Shown in pieces: positions 35,336-44,335 of a stretch of 64,000 nt of DNA. The notes beneath the pieces are model-generated. The model was not told the origin of the DNA, searched no databases, and worked only from the letters and a program-made list of their open reading frames with translations. Position 1 is the first letter of the stretch. The number at the start of each line of letters is the position of its first letter. Position numbers and translations under genes: made by a program. This stretch comes from Massilibacillus massiliensis (GTDB lineage Bacteria; Bacillota; Negativicutes; FLKF01), in NCBI RefSeq assembly GCF_900086705.1, contig NZ_LT575483.1, forward strand, positions 2,077,894-2,141,893. The letters run 5' to 3'.

Positions 35336-35539
35336 TTGGAAAGGATTCGTTACGATATTGGCGATATTGTGAAAATGAAAAAATCGCATCCTTGCGGAAG
35401 TAATTTGTGGGAAATTACACGTACTGGTATTGATTTTGGTATGAAGTGCAAGGGCTGTGGGCATTTTGTTATGATACCAAGAGTTAAATTTGAAAAAGCC
35501 GTAAGGGAAATTGTCGAAAAGAAAAATCAGCAAGGTTAA
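35336..35539 (+). CDS. DUF951 family protein (YyzM-like)
   Basis: A 67-residue conserved protein, function unknown. RYDIGDIVKMKKSHPCGSNL and GMKCKGCGHFVMIPR are the family hallmarks; the CxxC pair may bind zinc. The likely start is TTG 35336, six bases after AGGTAGGTG; a GTG at 35327 is also in frame but lies in the ribosome site. The family usually stands just before ychF near rpsF; here the pfl genes separate it from ychF. Confidence 0.85.
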   Translation: MERIRYDIGDIVKMKKSHPCGSNLWEITRTGIDFGMKCKGCGHFVMIPRVKFEKAVREIVEKKNQQG

Positions 35540-35586
35540 GGCAAAACATAGGAAACCTGAAGTACGAACAATTGGTGAAAATAGTA

Positions 35587-35616
35587 TTGACAGATTCTGT
35601 TGTCTTCGAATATAAT
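35587..35616 (+). promoter_or_regulatory. promoter P1 of pfl operon (upstream of ZTP riboswitch)
   Basis: TTGACA, 18-base spacer, TATAAT. The predicted start near 35623 includes the riboswitch. Confidence 0.75.
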
Positions 35617-35639
35617 AGCCCCATAAAACAAAATATTTG

Positions 35640-35737
35640 CGATACAGAACTGGCGGATCAAGTGGTTTACCACGAGGGACTGTATTGTATAAAAGTCGAC
35701 CGCCTGGGCATTGGTTTTCTATGCTCAGGCGGTTTTT
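35640..35737 (+). ncRNA. ZTP riboswitch (pfl motif) with terminator
   Basis: The aptamer shows ACTGGCGGAT (35650-35659), GTGGTTTACCACGAGGGAC (35662-35680) and the invariant CCGCCTGGGCA (35700-35710). ATACAG/CTGTAT pairs close the first domain. The CCGCCTGGGCA strand can also pair with TGCTCAGGCGG (35722-35732), giving a terminator followed by five T. ZTP or ZMP, the signal of 10-formyltetrahydrofolate shortage, should prevent termination. Upstream of pflB this is the location from which the motif was named. Confidence 0.9.
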
Positions 35738-35825
35738 GTCATTTTTTATAGGACTAAAATCTTCTGAAGCAAAACGGTAAAAGGAGGTAAATTAGTACTA
35801 GGTATTAAAAGTTGATCATATTACC

Positions 35826-35855
35826 TTGACATATACTTGCTGGCTCGAATATAAT
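35826..35855 (+). promoter_or_regulatory. promoter P2 of pfl operon (downstream of riboswitch)
   Basis: TTGACA, 18-base spacer, TATAAT. Its -10 context (TCGAATATAATA) resembles that of P1, as if duplicated. Transcripts from here would bypass the riboswitch. Confidence 0.7.
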
Positions 35856-35976
35856 AAGCACATTAAGAATATAAAGTAATACAAACCTTATTTAAGTAAC
35901 GTAGTTCTGCCAGAGATAAAGAAGAGGCAATTTCTATATTAAGATTGTATTTTAAAATGAAAGCGAGGAAAATGAA

Positions 35977-38202
35977 ATGAATGTTTGGCAAGGTTTTAAC
36001 AAAGGAAAATGGCAAGAGCATATAGATGTGAGAGATTTTATACAGGTGAACTATAAACCGTATGAAGGTGAAGATACTTTTTTAGCGGCTGCAACGGATA
36101 AGACTAAAAGGGTTTGGGATAGATGTAAAAAACTATTGGAAGAAGAAAATAAAAAGGGTGTATTGGATGTTGATACAGAAATTGTTTCAACGATTACATC
36201 TCATAAAGCTGGTTATATTGATCAGGAAAATGAAGTTATTTTTGGTCTGCAAACAGATGCGCCATTAAAACGTGGTGTTATTGTCAATGGTGGTGTCCGT
36301 ATGGCTGAGCAGGCTTGTGAGGAATATGGATATAAATTAAATCCAGCGATTAAGGATGTCTACACAGATCTAGTGACTACACATAATAGTGCGGTATTTA
36401 GCGTCTATACACCGGAAATGCGCAAAGCGCGTAAGTTGGGGATTATTACAGGGCTGCCTGATGCTTATGGTCGGGGGCGTATCATTGGCGATTATCGTCG
36501 AATTGCTCTTTACGGGGTGAAGCATTTAATTACGGAAAAAGAAAAAGATTTGAATGAAATGTTTAGTAATGTAATGACAGAAGAAGTCCTGCAGCATCGT
36601 GATGAAATTGCAAAACAGATTGCAGCTTTGAAAAGCATGATTGCTATGGCTGAGGAATATGGTTTTGATATTCGTGTTCCGGCTAAAGATGCAAAAGAAG
36701 CCGTACAATGGGTGTATTTTGGGTATTTAGCAGCGATTAAAGATCAAAACGGTGCAGCAATGTCAATCGGGCGTGTTTCGACTTTCTTGGATATTTACAT
36801 TTCCCGTGATCTTGAAAATGGAATACTTACGGAAAGCGGAGCACAGGAATTGATGGATCAATTTGTAATTAAGCTTCGCCTTGCACGTATGCTGAGAACA
36901 CCGGAATATAATGAATTGTTTGCTGGAGATCCGCTTTGGGTGACGGAAGCAATTGGCGGAATTGGTGAGGATGGACGTTCGTTGGTGACGAAAAATTCTT
37001 ATCGGATTTTACATTCTTTATATAATTTAGGACCTGCACCAGAACCAAATTTAACGGTGCTTTGGTCAGATAAATTACCGCATACATTTAAAAATTTCTG
37101 TGCGCAGGTATCGATTGCTACAAGCGCAATCCAATATGAAAATGATGAAGTAATGCGCCCGGTATATGGTGATGATTATGGAATTGCCTGCTGTGTATCG
37201 GCAATGCAGTTGGGGAAACAAATGCAGTTCTTTGGGGCACGTGCAAACCTTGCAAAATCTTTATTGCTTTCGATTAATGGTGGATTGGATGAAAATACGG
37301 CGCAGCAATTGGCACCTGCAATGCCGATTGTCGATGGTGAATATTTAGAGTATGAAGTTGTACGTAAAAATTATTCTAAAGTTTTGGCTTGGTTAGCTGG
37401 TCTTTATGTCAATACGATGAATCTTATCCATTTTATGCATGATAAGCATGCATATGAAGCCGGACAAATGGCATTGCATGATAGTGAAGTAAAGCGTTTG
37501 ATGGCGTTTGGGGTTGCCGGTCTCTCTGTGGCAGTGGATTCATTGAGTGCGATCCGTTATGCGAAGGTAAAGGCAATTCGTGATGAAAATGGTATTGCAA
37601 AAGATTTCGAAATTACGGGTGAATTCCCTATGTATGGAAACAATGATCCACGGGTAGATTGCCTGGTAGAAGAAATTACGCATGAATTTATCAGTGAGCT
37701 TAGAAAGCATCCAACGTATCGTGAGGCAGAACACACTTTGTCAGTGCTTACGATTACTTCTAATGTAATGTATGGCAAGAAAACGGGTGCGACACCGGAT
37801 GGGCGTAAAGCTGGTGAAGCTTTTGCACCTGGTGCAAATCCAATGCATGGGCGTGATAAACAAGGCGCATTGGCTGCGATGAAGTCTGTAACAAATATCT
37901 CGTATGAGGATTGTCGCGATGGAATTTCGTATACATTTTCCATTGTGCCGGCAGCTCTTGGCAAAACGTCTGAGGATCGAAGCCGCAATTTGGTCGCATT
38001 ATTAGATGGATATTCTGCTTGCAAAGGGCACCATATTAATATTAATGTGTTTGACCGTGCGCTATTAGAAACTGCAATGAAGGAACCGGAAAACTATCCG
38101 CAGCTTACAATTCGTGTATCCGGCTATGCCGTCAACTTTGTAAAACTTAGTAAGGCCCATCAATTAGAAGTGATTCGTCGTACATTTTATGAAGCAGTCT
38201 GA
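35977..38202 (+). CDS. pflB: Formate C-acetyltransferase (pyruvate formate-lyase)
   Basis: A glycyl-radical enzyme that cleaves pyruvate with CoA to acetyl-CoA and formate. The 741-residue chain has the catalytic pair Cys405-Cys406 in [14 protein letters not shown] and the glycyl radical at about Gly716 in [27 protein letters not shown] and [16 protein letters not shown] are typical of true PFL rather than glycerol- or choline-type relatives. GCGAGG precedes the ATG. Its stop overlaps the activase start by 14 bases. Confidence 0.96.
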   Translation: MNVWQGFNKGKWQEHIDVRDFIQVNYKPYEGEDTFLAAATDKTKRVWDRCKKLLEEENKKGVLDVDTEIVSTITSHKAGYIDQENEVIFGLQTDAPLKRGVIVNGGVRMAEQACEEYGYKLNPAIKDVYTDLVTTHNSAVFSVYTPEMRKARKLGIITGLPDAYGRGRIIGDYRRIALYGVKHLITEKEKDLNEMFSNVMTEEVLQHRDEIAKQIAALKSMIAMAEEYGFDIRVPAKDAKEAVQWVYFGYLAAIKDQNGAAMSIGRVSTFLDIYISRDLENGILTESGAQELMDQFVIKLRLARMLRTPEYNELFAGDPLWVTEAIGGIGEDGRSLVTKNSYRILHSLYNLGPAPEPNLTVLWSDKLPHTFKNFCAQVSIATSAIQYENDEVMRPVYGDDYGIACCVSAMQLGKQMQFFGARANLAKSLLLSINGGLDENTAQQLAPAMPIVDGEYLEYEVVRKNYSKVLAWLAGLYVNTMNLIHFMHDKHAYEAGQMALHDSEVKRLMAFGVAGLSVAVDSLSAIRYAKVKAIRDENGIAKDFEITGEFPMYGNNDPRVDCLVEEITHEFISELRKHPTYREAEHTLSVLTITSNVMYGKKTGATPDGRKAGEAFAPGANPMHGRDKQGALAAMKSVTNISYEDCRDGISYTFSIVPAALGKTSEDRSRNLVALLDGYSACKGHHININVFDRALLETAMKEPENYPQLTIRVSGYAVNFVKLSKAHQLEVIRRTFYEAV

Positions 38203-38929
38203 GATAAGTGCTTACTATCATTCAAAAGAAACTTTTGGAACAGTAGACGGCAAGGGGATCCGGTATGTTTTATTTTTGGCTGGGTGCAGTTTAGGCTGTG
38301 CTTTTTGCCATAATCCGGATAGCTGGGCGCGCGGCAATAAAACGATTACGATTGAAGAAGTGATGACAGATTTTTCGCAGTATCGTCATTTTTATGAATC
38401 TTCAGGTGGCGGTATTACAGTAAGTGGCGGGGAGCCGTTTTTACAAGCGGATTTTGTTGCCGCCTTATTTGCGGCTTGTCATGAAAGCAACATTCATACC
38501 ACAATAGATACTGCTGGTTTCTATCAACAGTCTCTTATCGACAAAGTTTTGGAAAATACCGATCAAGTGTTATTCTCTTTAAAAGCGGTTGACGTAAAAA
38601 CGCATCGATATTTAACCACAGCAGATAATCAAAAAATACTTGAAAATCTAGCTTATATTGCGAAGCGTAAGCCGATTTCACTCCGTTATGTTGTTGTTCC
38701 GGGCATCAATGATAAACCAGAGGAAATAGAGGCATTGACTGCGCTGATTCATAAAATCGGCGGCGAAGTAAAGGTAGAATTGCTAGGATATCATACGATG
38801 GGGATGTATAAATGGAAAGCACTTGATATGGAATATAAACTTATCGATGTGAAGCCTGCGACAAAAACAGATGTGCAAAAAGTTTGCGCGCAGTTAGAAG
38901 CAGCAGGAATTGAGATGCAATATAAATAA
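38189..38929 (+). CDS. pflA: Pyruvate formate-lyase activating enzyme
   Basis: Radical-SAM enzyme that installs the glycyl radical in PflB. The cluster motif C33-x3-C37-x2-C40 lies in [30 protein letters not shown] is the SAM-binding GGEP region. The 246-residue length is standard. Its start is within the pflB end, so the pair is coupled in translation. Confidence 0.96.
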   Translation: MKQSEISAYYHSKETFGTVDGKGIRYVLFLAGCSLGCAFCHNPDSWARGNKTITIEEVMTDFSQYRHFYESSGGGITVSGGEPFLQADFVAALFAACHESNIHTTIDTAGFYQQSLIDKVLENTDQVLFSLKAVDVKTHRYLTTADNQKILENLAYIAKRKPISLRYVVVPGINDKPEEIEALTALIHKIGGEVKVELLGYHTMGMYKWKALDMEYKLIDVKPATKTDVQKVCAQLEAAGIEMQYK

Positions 38930-38984
38930 AACATTAATTTTCAAGTGATTCATATTGATTGGAAGGTACTGAAATATGTGCTGT

Positions 38985-39022
38985 AAAAATCGGATGCGCC
39001 GCATAGCGTGTCCGATTTTTTT
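38985..39022 (+). terminator. terminator of the pfl operon
   Basis: AAAAATCGGA and TCCGATTTTT arms, followed by more T. Confidence 0.85.
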
Positions 39023-39062
39023 AGTGGACGGCTTGATATCAGTTGTAAAATAATGCGGGCTA

Positions 39063-39091
39063 TTGCATTTAAATCTTAGATAATCTACAAT
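39063..39091 (+). promoter_or_regulatory. promoter of ychF
   Basis: TTGCAT, 17-base spacer, TACAAT, 87 bases before the ychF ATG. Confidence 0.55.
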
Positions 39092-39177
39092 GATAAAGAC
39101 TTGGTTTTTCTTAAAAGAGCAATGAAAAGGACACTTGATGTCTGATTAAATAAAATAATAAGGTGGAATTGTAATTT

Positions 39178-40284
39178 ATGAGTAATTTAGAAGTAGGGAT
39201 TGTTGGATTGCCGAATGTGGGAAAGAGTACCTTGTTTAATGCTATTACAAAAGCCGGTGCGGAAGCTGCAAATTATCCATTTTGCACAATTGAGCCGAAT
39301 GTTGGTGTTGTCGATGTACCAGATCCTCGTTTAGCCGTATTGCGGGATATGAATCAAGCGAAAAAAGTAGTGCCTGCATCGATCCGTTTTGTCGATATTG
39401 CCGGACTGGTAAAAGGTGCTGCACAAGGAGAAGGTCTAGGAAATAAATTTTTGTCGCACATTCGTCAAGTTGATGCTGTTGCACAGGTTATTCGCTGTTT
39501 TACCGATGAAAATATTACGCATGTGGAGGGCAATATCGATCCTTTACGCGATATTGAAATCATCAATACAGAATTGTGCTTAGCTGATTTAGAGTCTGTT
39601 GAAAAACGTATGGAACGGACACAAAAAATGGTGAAAAGCGGCGATAAAAAGGCGAAAGTAGAATTGGATTTATTGACGAAGATAAAGGATACGCTGGGAG
39701 AAGCGCTTCCAGCTCGCCGTGTAGAGATGAACGAGGATGAACAATTGCTGATTCGTGATCTGAATCTGCTTACACTAAAGCCGATTCTTTTCGTTGCAAA
39801 TGTTGCGGAAGATGAAGTAGCAACTGCGGAAACAGAAAATGATTATGTGCAGAAAGTTAAAGAATATGCAAAACAAGAAGGTGCTGAAGTTATTGTTGTT
39901 TCTGCAAAAGTAGAATCTGAAATTGCAGAGCTCAGTGATGAGGATGCAAAAGAATTTTTAGCGGAGTTAGGATTAGAGCAATCAGGCTTGGATAAATTGA
40001 TTAAGGCGTCTTTTACATTGCTAGGGTTAATAACGTTTTTGACAGCTGGTGTTCAGGAAGTTCGCGCATGGACGATTACAGAAGGAACAAAGGCTCCAGC
40101 GGCAGGTGGGAAGATTCATAGCGATATTGAACGTGGCTTTATCCGCGCTGAAATCGTATCTTATGATGAGTTAATCGCTGCTGGCAGTCAAAATGCAGCC
40201 AAAGAAAAAGGACAGGTTCGACTTGAAGGGAAAGAATATATCATGAAAGATGGCGATGTTACGTACTTCCGCTTTAATGTATAA
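39178..40284 (+). CDS. ychF: Ribosome-associated ATPase/GTPase YchF (Ola1 family)
   Basis: A 368-residue P-loop protein of the Obg-related YchF family, which binds ribosomes and prefers ATP. GLPNVGKSTLFNAIT is the P-loop, DIAGLVKGAAQGEGLGN the switch II region and KPILFVANVAEDE carries the altered G4 motif of the family. A TGS domain closes the C-terminus (about 285-368) with EGKEYIMKDGDVTYFRFNV. AGGTGG precedes the ATG. It belongs to the ancestral gene set next to rpsF. Confidence 0.96.
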   Translation: MSNLEVGIVGLPNVGKSTLFNAITKAGAEAANYPFCTIEPNVGVVDVPDPRLAVLRDMNQAKKVVPASIRFVDIAGLVKGAAQGEGLGNKFLSHIRQVDAVAQVIRCFTDENITHVEGNIDPLRDIEIINTELCLADLESVEKRMERTQKMVKSGDKKAKVELDLLTKIKDTLGEALPARRVEMNEDEQLLIRDLNLLTLKPILFVANVAEDEVATAETENDYVQKVKEYAKQEGAEVIVVSAKVESEIAELSDEDAKEFLAELGLEQSGLDKLIKASFTLLGLITFLTAGVQEVRAWTITEGTKAPAAGGKIHSDIERGFIRAEIVSYDELIAAGSQNAAKEKGQVRLEGKEYIMKDGDVTYFRFNV

Positions 40285-40303
40285 AGAGAAAGCTATTTAA
40301 TAG

Positions 40304-40352
40304 AAAAACCCCTATAGTATGGATAAAAAATCCACACTATAGGGGTTTTTTT
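40304..40352 (+). terminator. terminator of ychF
   Basis: AAAAACCCCTATAGT and ACTATAGGGGTTTTT arms followed by further T. Confidence 0.93.
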
Positions 40353-40429
40353 ATAGATAAAATAAACAAAATATAACTGTTTGTTTGGTTATTATTAGTC
40401 ATATTTAGTCGAAATGAGTCGGATTTTAA

Positions 40430-40458
40430 TTGACAATGATAATCATTTTCATTAAAAT
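40430..40458 (+). promoter_or_regulatory. Fur-box promoter of the haem-type operon
   Basis: TTGACA, 17-base spacer, TAAAAT. GACAATGATAATCATTTTC (40432-40450) matches 17 of 19 bases of the Fur consensus and spans the -35 and spacer, so iron-bound Fur should block the promoter. Confidence 0.8.
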
Positions 40459-40767
40459 GATGGGGAGAGAATGTATACATCTATAGATTATAGTTTCATT
40501 TTAGAAAGATTATGTAAGCATTTTGCTATATAGAGTGCGTGCATGAAGCTGAGAGTGGTAAAAGATGTATAACATAACTTTGGAAATAAAGGAGTGATAG
40601 ATAGCGTATGTTAAAAGATAGCAGGATGCGACAAAAATTTGGCTAACAATCAACACGCTCCTCAATTTACATAGAGAGAATTAAAAGTACGATGTGTTGC
40701 ACAAGGAGATGTGAAGTGGTTGGTTGCCTTCCATATGACGAGTAAAACAGTTAAGGAGCATGATGCA
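40459..40767 (+). other. long leader of the haem-type operon
   Basis: About 300 bases lie between the Fur-box promoter and the first structural gene. It contains a 12-codon frame with a good ribosome site (40608) and the inverted pair CAACAC/GTGTTG (about 40652 and 40695). No known riboswitch is recognised. Confidence 0.4.
40608..40646 (+). CDS. possible 12-codon leader peptide
   Basis: ATG to TAA frame encoding MLKDSRMRQKFG, preceded by AAAGGAGTG with somewhat long spacing. No homology can be claimed for so short a frame. Confidence 0.3.
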   Translation: MLKDSRMRQKFG

Positions 40768-41502
40768 ATGCTCAGGATAGAACATGTTTCAAAATTTTAT
40801 CAGGGAAAGCCTGTTTTAAATGATGTGTCCTTAAGAGTGGAAGCTGGAGAGGTATTTGGCTTATTAGGTCCGAATGGCGCTGGTAAAACGACGTTAATGA
40901 AAATGATTGCCGGGCTGAGCCGTCCTCACAGTGGAAGTTTATATATTTTAGGTTTAGATGGCGTTAAAGAAAGGGCTGCGATTAAGCAGAAGATTGGCTG
41001 GGTACCGCAAGAAAATAATCTAGAACGAGAATTGACTGTGCAGGAAGCCTTGACACTATATGCCTGGCTTTTTGGTGTTTCCGATGTAAAGTGTAGAGTA
41101 AAGCAAATCATGGCAGAATTTAATCTGGAAGATATGTGTGATAAAAAGACGGATACGCTGTCTGGTGGGATGGCAAGGCGGGTGCTGATCGCCAGAGCCG
41201 TATTACCTGAACCTCAAATATTGCTTTTAGATGAACCGACAGTAGGCCTTGATCCAGATGTTCGTCAAGATATTTGGGAGATGATCCGTGATTTAGCGAG
41301 TAAAGGCAAAACGATATTTATGACAACGCATTATATGGATGAGGCAGAACAGCTTTGTAATCGGTTGGCGCTTTTAAAATCAGGTAAGCTTTTACTAACG
41401 GGAACACCGGAAAAAATTAAAGATATGGCAGAAGGAAAAAATGATCCGACGTTTACCTTGGAAAAAGCCTTTTTGCGATTGATTCGAAAAGGGGTGCAGT
41501 AA
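40768..41502 (+). CDS. ABC-2 type transporter ATP-binding protein
   Basis: A 244-residue ATPase of the CcmA/DrrA type. Walker A GPNGAGKTTLMK, signature LSGGMARRVLIARAVLP and Walker B LLLLDEPTVGLDPD are complete. I start at ATG 40768, nine bases after AAGGAG; frames extend upstream to a GTG at 40711 and an ATG at 40735, but these lack proper ribosome sites. The membrane partner overlaps its stop by one base. Such pairs usually export small hydrophobic molecules; in this operon the cargo may be haem, a haem breakdown product or a siderophore-like compound. Confidence 0.88.
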   Translation: MLRIEHVSKFYQGKPVLNDVSLRVEAGEVFGLLGPNGAGKTTLMKMIAGLSRPHSGSLYILGLDGVKERAAIKQKIGWVPQENNLERELTVQEALTLYAWLFGVSDVKCRVKQIMAEFNLEDMCDKKTDTLSGGMARRVLIARAVLPEPQILLLDEPTVGLDPDVRQDIWEMIRDLASKGKTIFMTTHYMDEAEQLCNRLALLKSGKLLLTGTPEKIKDMAEGKNDPTFTLEKAFLRLIRKGVQ

Positions 41503-42236
41503 TGGGTTGTCTTGTTGTGTACTGCCGAGAAATGATTTTGATGAAGAAAAAAATGGGGAAGCTCGGTCGTGTTTTTTCGTCATTGATGTTTCCTGTAATT
41601 TATTTGTTTGCTTTTAGCTGGGGGTTAGGTGCTCGGCTGGAAGTAAGCGGGGGATATATTCCGTTTTTGGCAAAAGGAATTCTCGGGATAACGGTTATGT
41701 TGAATTCGTTTCAGCAAACTTCTCTTTCAGCCAGTGTAGGGCGTATTTATTTTAAAACATTTCAGACCTTACTTGTAAGTCCGATTTCTCTTACCCAGGT
41801 AGCATTTGGGCTGGCGTTAGCAGGTACAACGCGGGGATTATTGTTTGGTGGTCTGGTTTATGGAACAGCTTGGATGTTCTTTGATGCTCCAGGATTGAGT
41901 TCTGTGGCAGTTTGTGGGGTGATTTTATCCGCATTTTTTTTTGCCGCATTTGGGTTGGTCGTTGGTTTATGGATTGTTGACCCCGATGATCTCTCGCTAA
42001 TTAATAATTTTTTTATGACGCCGATGATTTTCTTTGGCGGTTCGTTTTTCCCAGAAGGGCATTTTCCTGCTTTGGTACGGGAAATTGTTGCGATGCTGCC
42101 GCTTAGTCTTGTAAATAGTTTATTGCGTCTGCCGATGTGGGGAGAAACTGCTGCGATGAAAGCGGGTATTTTATTGTTCTTTACTTGCTTGATGCTGTGG
42201 TTAAGTGTGAGAAAATTGGCTGCTTACAATGAGTGA
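41502..42236 (+). CDS. ABC-2 type transporter permease
   Basis: A 244-residue membrane protein with about six transmembrane helices and the ABC-2 features of DrrB/NodJ-type permeases: an amphipathic N-terminus followed by SSLMFPVIYLFAFSWGLG, and NNFFMTPMIFFGGSFFPEGHFP before the last helices. It is coupled with the ATPase gene by a TAATG overlap. A flavodoxin gene follows after 39 bases with AGGGAGAG upstream. Confidence 0.87.
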   Translation: MGCLVVYCREMILMKKKMGKLGRVFSSLMFPVIYLFAFSWGLGARLEVSGGYIPFLAKGILGITVMLNSFQQTSLSASVGRIYFKTFQTLLVSPISLTQVAFGLALAGTTRGLLFGGLVYGTAWMFFDAPGLSSVAVCGVILSAFFFAAFGLVVGLWIVDPDDLSLINNFFMTPMIFFGGSFFPEGHFPALVREIVAMLPLSLVNSLLRLPMWGETAAMKAGILLFFTCLMLWLSVRKLAAYNE

Positions 42237-42275
42237 TCAGTAATTTAACAATAGATTGAAAAGGGAGAGTGTGCA

Positions 42276-42797
42276 ATGAAGACACTTATTGTTTATTCAA
42301 GTTTAACGGGAAATACGAAAAAAGTTGCAGAAGCAATAAAAGAAGTTTTTGGTGATGAAGCGGATCTTTTTCCGGTGGAAGAAAAGCCGGACGCAAAGGC
42401 GTATGATTTGATTGCTGTCGGATTTTGGGTGGATCGGGGAACAGCCGATAAAAAAGCGCAAGCGTATATTACGGAATTACGGGAAAAGAAAGTGGCACTT
42501 TTTGCGACGTTAGGCGCATATCCGGATTCAGAACATGCACGAAAAAGTATGCAAAACGCAGGCGCATTGTTAGATGCAAGTAATCAACTGATGGGCGACT
42601 TTATTTGCCAAGGAAAAGTGAATGGAAATCTAGTGGAGAAGTTTAAAGATCTGCCACAGGGGCATCCGCATGCGATGACTCCAGAACGCATTGCTCGGCA
42701 TCGTGAAGCAGCTAAACATCCAGATGAAGCGGATTTGACAAAAGCGAAAGCAATTTTCTCAGTGATTCGTGAAAAAGTCTATGAGGATGTTTTATGA
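42276..42797 (+). CDS. Flavodoxin-family protein, electron donor candidate for HutW
   Basis: A 173-residue flavodoxin-fold protein. The FMN phosphate loop SSLTGNTKKVAEAI (about 8-21) is present; GFWVDRGTADKKAQAY and LFATLGAYPDSEHA are stretches of the subfamily that includes BilS-like and haem-associated flavodoxins. It is about 25 residues longer than a minimal flavodoxin because of a charged C-terminal helix. Its stop overlaps the radical-SAM gene start by 4 bases (ATGA), so the two are probably made together, suiting a role in reducing that enzyme. Confidence 0.85.
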   Translation: MKTLIVYSSLTGNTKKVAEAIKEVFGDEADLFPVEEKPDAKAYDLIAVGFWVDRGTADKKAQAYITELREKKVALFATLGAYPDSEHARKSMQNAGALLDASNQLMGDFICQGKVNGNLVEKFKDLPQGHPHAMTPERIARHREAAKHPDEADLTKAKAIFSVIREKVYEDVL

Positions 42798-44218
42798 CAA
42801 AGTTAAATGCTGCAGAGAACATTCGACCAACCGGCGGATTAGAAGAAATTTTTGCATCGATGGGGCCAGAGCTCTATTCGTTGGTCGTTGGTTGTGAAAC
42901 CGAGCAGCCCTTGCAGGAGTCATTTTCTGGTAAACGAGTGTTGCACAGCGATTTTAAGGGACAGCCTTTGCAGGAGACCAAATGGGCAGATATGTGGCAA
43001 GCGGCTTTAAAAGAAACGGGAAGAGGAGAGAAGCGTTCAGCGTATATCCATATTCCTTTTTGTCGGCATAAATGCTTGTACTGCGGTTTTTTTCAAAATT
43101 TTTGTCAGGAAGAGCTTGAAACTGCCTATATTGATCGTTTGATTGTTGAGTTACAGATGTATGCAGGCAGCCCTTGTTTTACAGCGCCTATTCATGCTGT
43201 ATTTATTGGTGGGGGGACGCCAAGCTGTTTATCGCCATTTAATATTGGGCGATTACTGAGAGCGATTCATACCTATTTACCGTTAGCGAATGATTATGAG
43301 TTGACACTTGAGGGGAGAATTCGTGATCTGGTTTCAGAAAAAATGGATTGCTGGTTTGAAAATGGTGTGAATCGGATATCTCTTGGGGTGCAGTCCTTTC
43401 AGACAAAAGTACGGAGAGCGGTTGGTCGGCTTGATGATCGAGAGACGGTTTTAGAACGTTTGACTGCTTTATCTGCGTATAGTCAAGCAAGCGTTATTAT
43501 TGATTTGCTTTATGGATTGCCATATCAGACAAAAGATGTTTGGCTTGAGGATGTCATGACATTGAAAGCTGCTGCAGTAGATGGCTGGGATTTATATCAA
43601 TTGAATGTTTACGAAAATAGTATGCTAAAAAAAGCAATAGAAACAGGGCGATTGCCCGCTGGAGCTGTACTTCGGGAACAGGCAGAGATGTTTGCAATGG
43701 CGCATCAGATCTTGCAGCAATGGCCTGTGAATCAAATCAGTGTTTGTCATTGGGCAAAAAGTAATCGAGAGCGCAATCTATATAATTCAGCAGCACGGCA
43801 GGGGCATACCAGATTCCCTTTTGGTGCAGGCGCCGGAGGGCGAATAAGTGGTATAGCACTAATGCAGGATCGAGATGTAAAGCGTTATATTAAGCGTATT
43901 GATGCCGGAGAAAAGCCGATTGTAACAATGCTGAAGGCACATGCATCAGCGGATTTATATGATGAAGTTAAATATCAGCTGAAGCTTGGTTATTTAGACA
44001 TTGGACAACTTGCCAGTACCTTTGATGCTCGAATTTTTGAACTTAATGTGTTGCTTAACCTATGGGAAAAGCAGGGGCTTTTGGTTCGAAGCGCGGATCT
44101 AATTCGATTAACCATTGCAGGGCAGTTCTGGTATGTAAATATGACGCAGTCAATATTAGAATGTTTAAACGCCGTATTGCATAATGGCTGGTCTTGGAGT
44201 GAGCAGAAGAAACTGTAG
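42794..44218 (+). CDS. hutW: HutW/ChuW-type radical-SAM haem-degrading methyltransferase
   Basis: A 474-residue member of the HemW-like radical-SAM group. The cluster motif C90-x3-C94-x2-C97 lies in YIHIPFCRHKCLYCGFFQN; the FFQN ending and the later RFPFGAGAGGRISG block separate HutW/ChuW from the coproporphyrin-related HemW. ChuW opens haem anaerobically, methylating it and releasing iron. The partners here, a flavodoxin and a TonB receptor behind a Fur box, fit that function. Assignment is from motifs and context; methyltransferase activity is inferred. Confidence 0.85.
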   Translation: MTKLNAAENIRPTGGLEEIFASMGPELYSLVVGCETEQPLQESFSGKRVLHSDFKGQPLQETKWADMWQAALKETGRGEKRSAYIHIPFCRHKCLYCGFFQNFCQEELETAYIDRLIVELQMYAGSPCFTAPIHAVFIGGGTPSCLSPFNIGRLLRAIHTYLPLANDYELTLEGRIRDLVSEKMDCWFENGVNRISLGVQSFQTKVRRAVGRLDDRETVLERLTALSAYSQASVIIDLLYGLPYQTKDVWLEDVMTLKAAAVDGWDLYQLNVYENSMLKKAIETGRLPAGAVLREQAEMFAMAHQILQQWPVNQISVCHWAKSNRERNLYNSAARQGHTRFPFGAGAGGRISGIALMQDRDVKRYIKRIDAGEKPIVTMLKAHASADLYDEVKYQLKLGYLDIGQLASTFDARIFELNVLLNLWEKQGLLVRSADLIRLTIAGQFWYVNMTQSILECLNAVLHNGWSWSEQKKL

Positions 44219-44335
44219 GGTGTGAAAGTATTTAAGACACATTTCGATAAGAGATATAAAAGTTTTTATAGAAATAGCCCATGTAAATTTTAATAGACCT
44301 AAATAATTTATTACACGGTGAGAGGAGATTATGAG

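Noticed and set aside
37557-38024. 155-codon minus-strand frame opposite pflB
   Set aside because: Antisense shadow of a conserved enzyme, with no start signals.
40711-40767. N-terminal extension of the ABC ATPase from a GTG at 40711
   Set aside because: The ribosome site is too close to that GTG, the added residues match no ABC ATPase start, and ATG 40768 has AAGGAG nine bases upstream.
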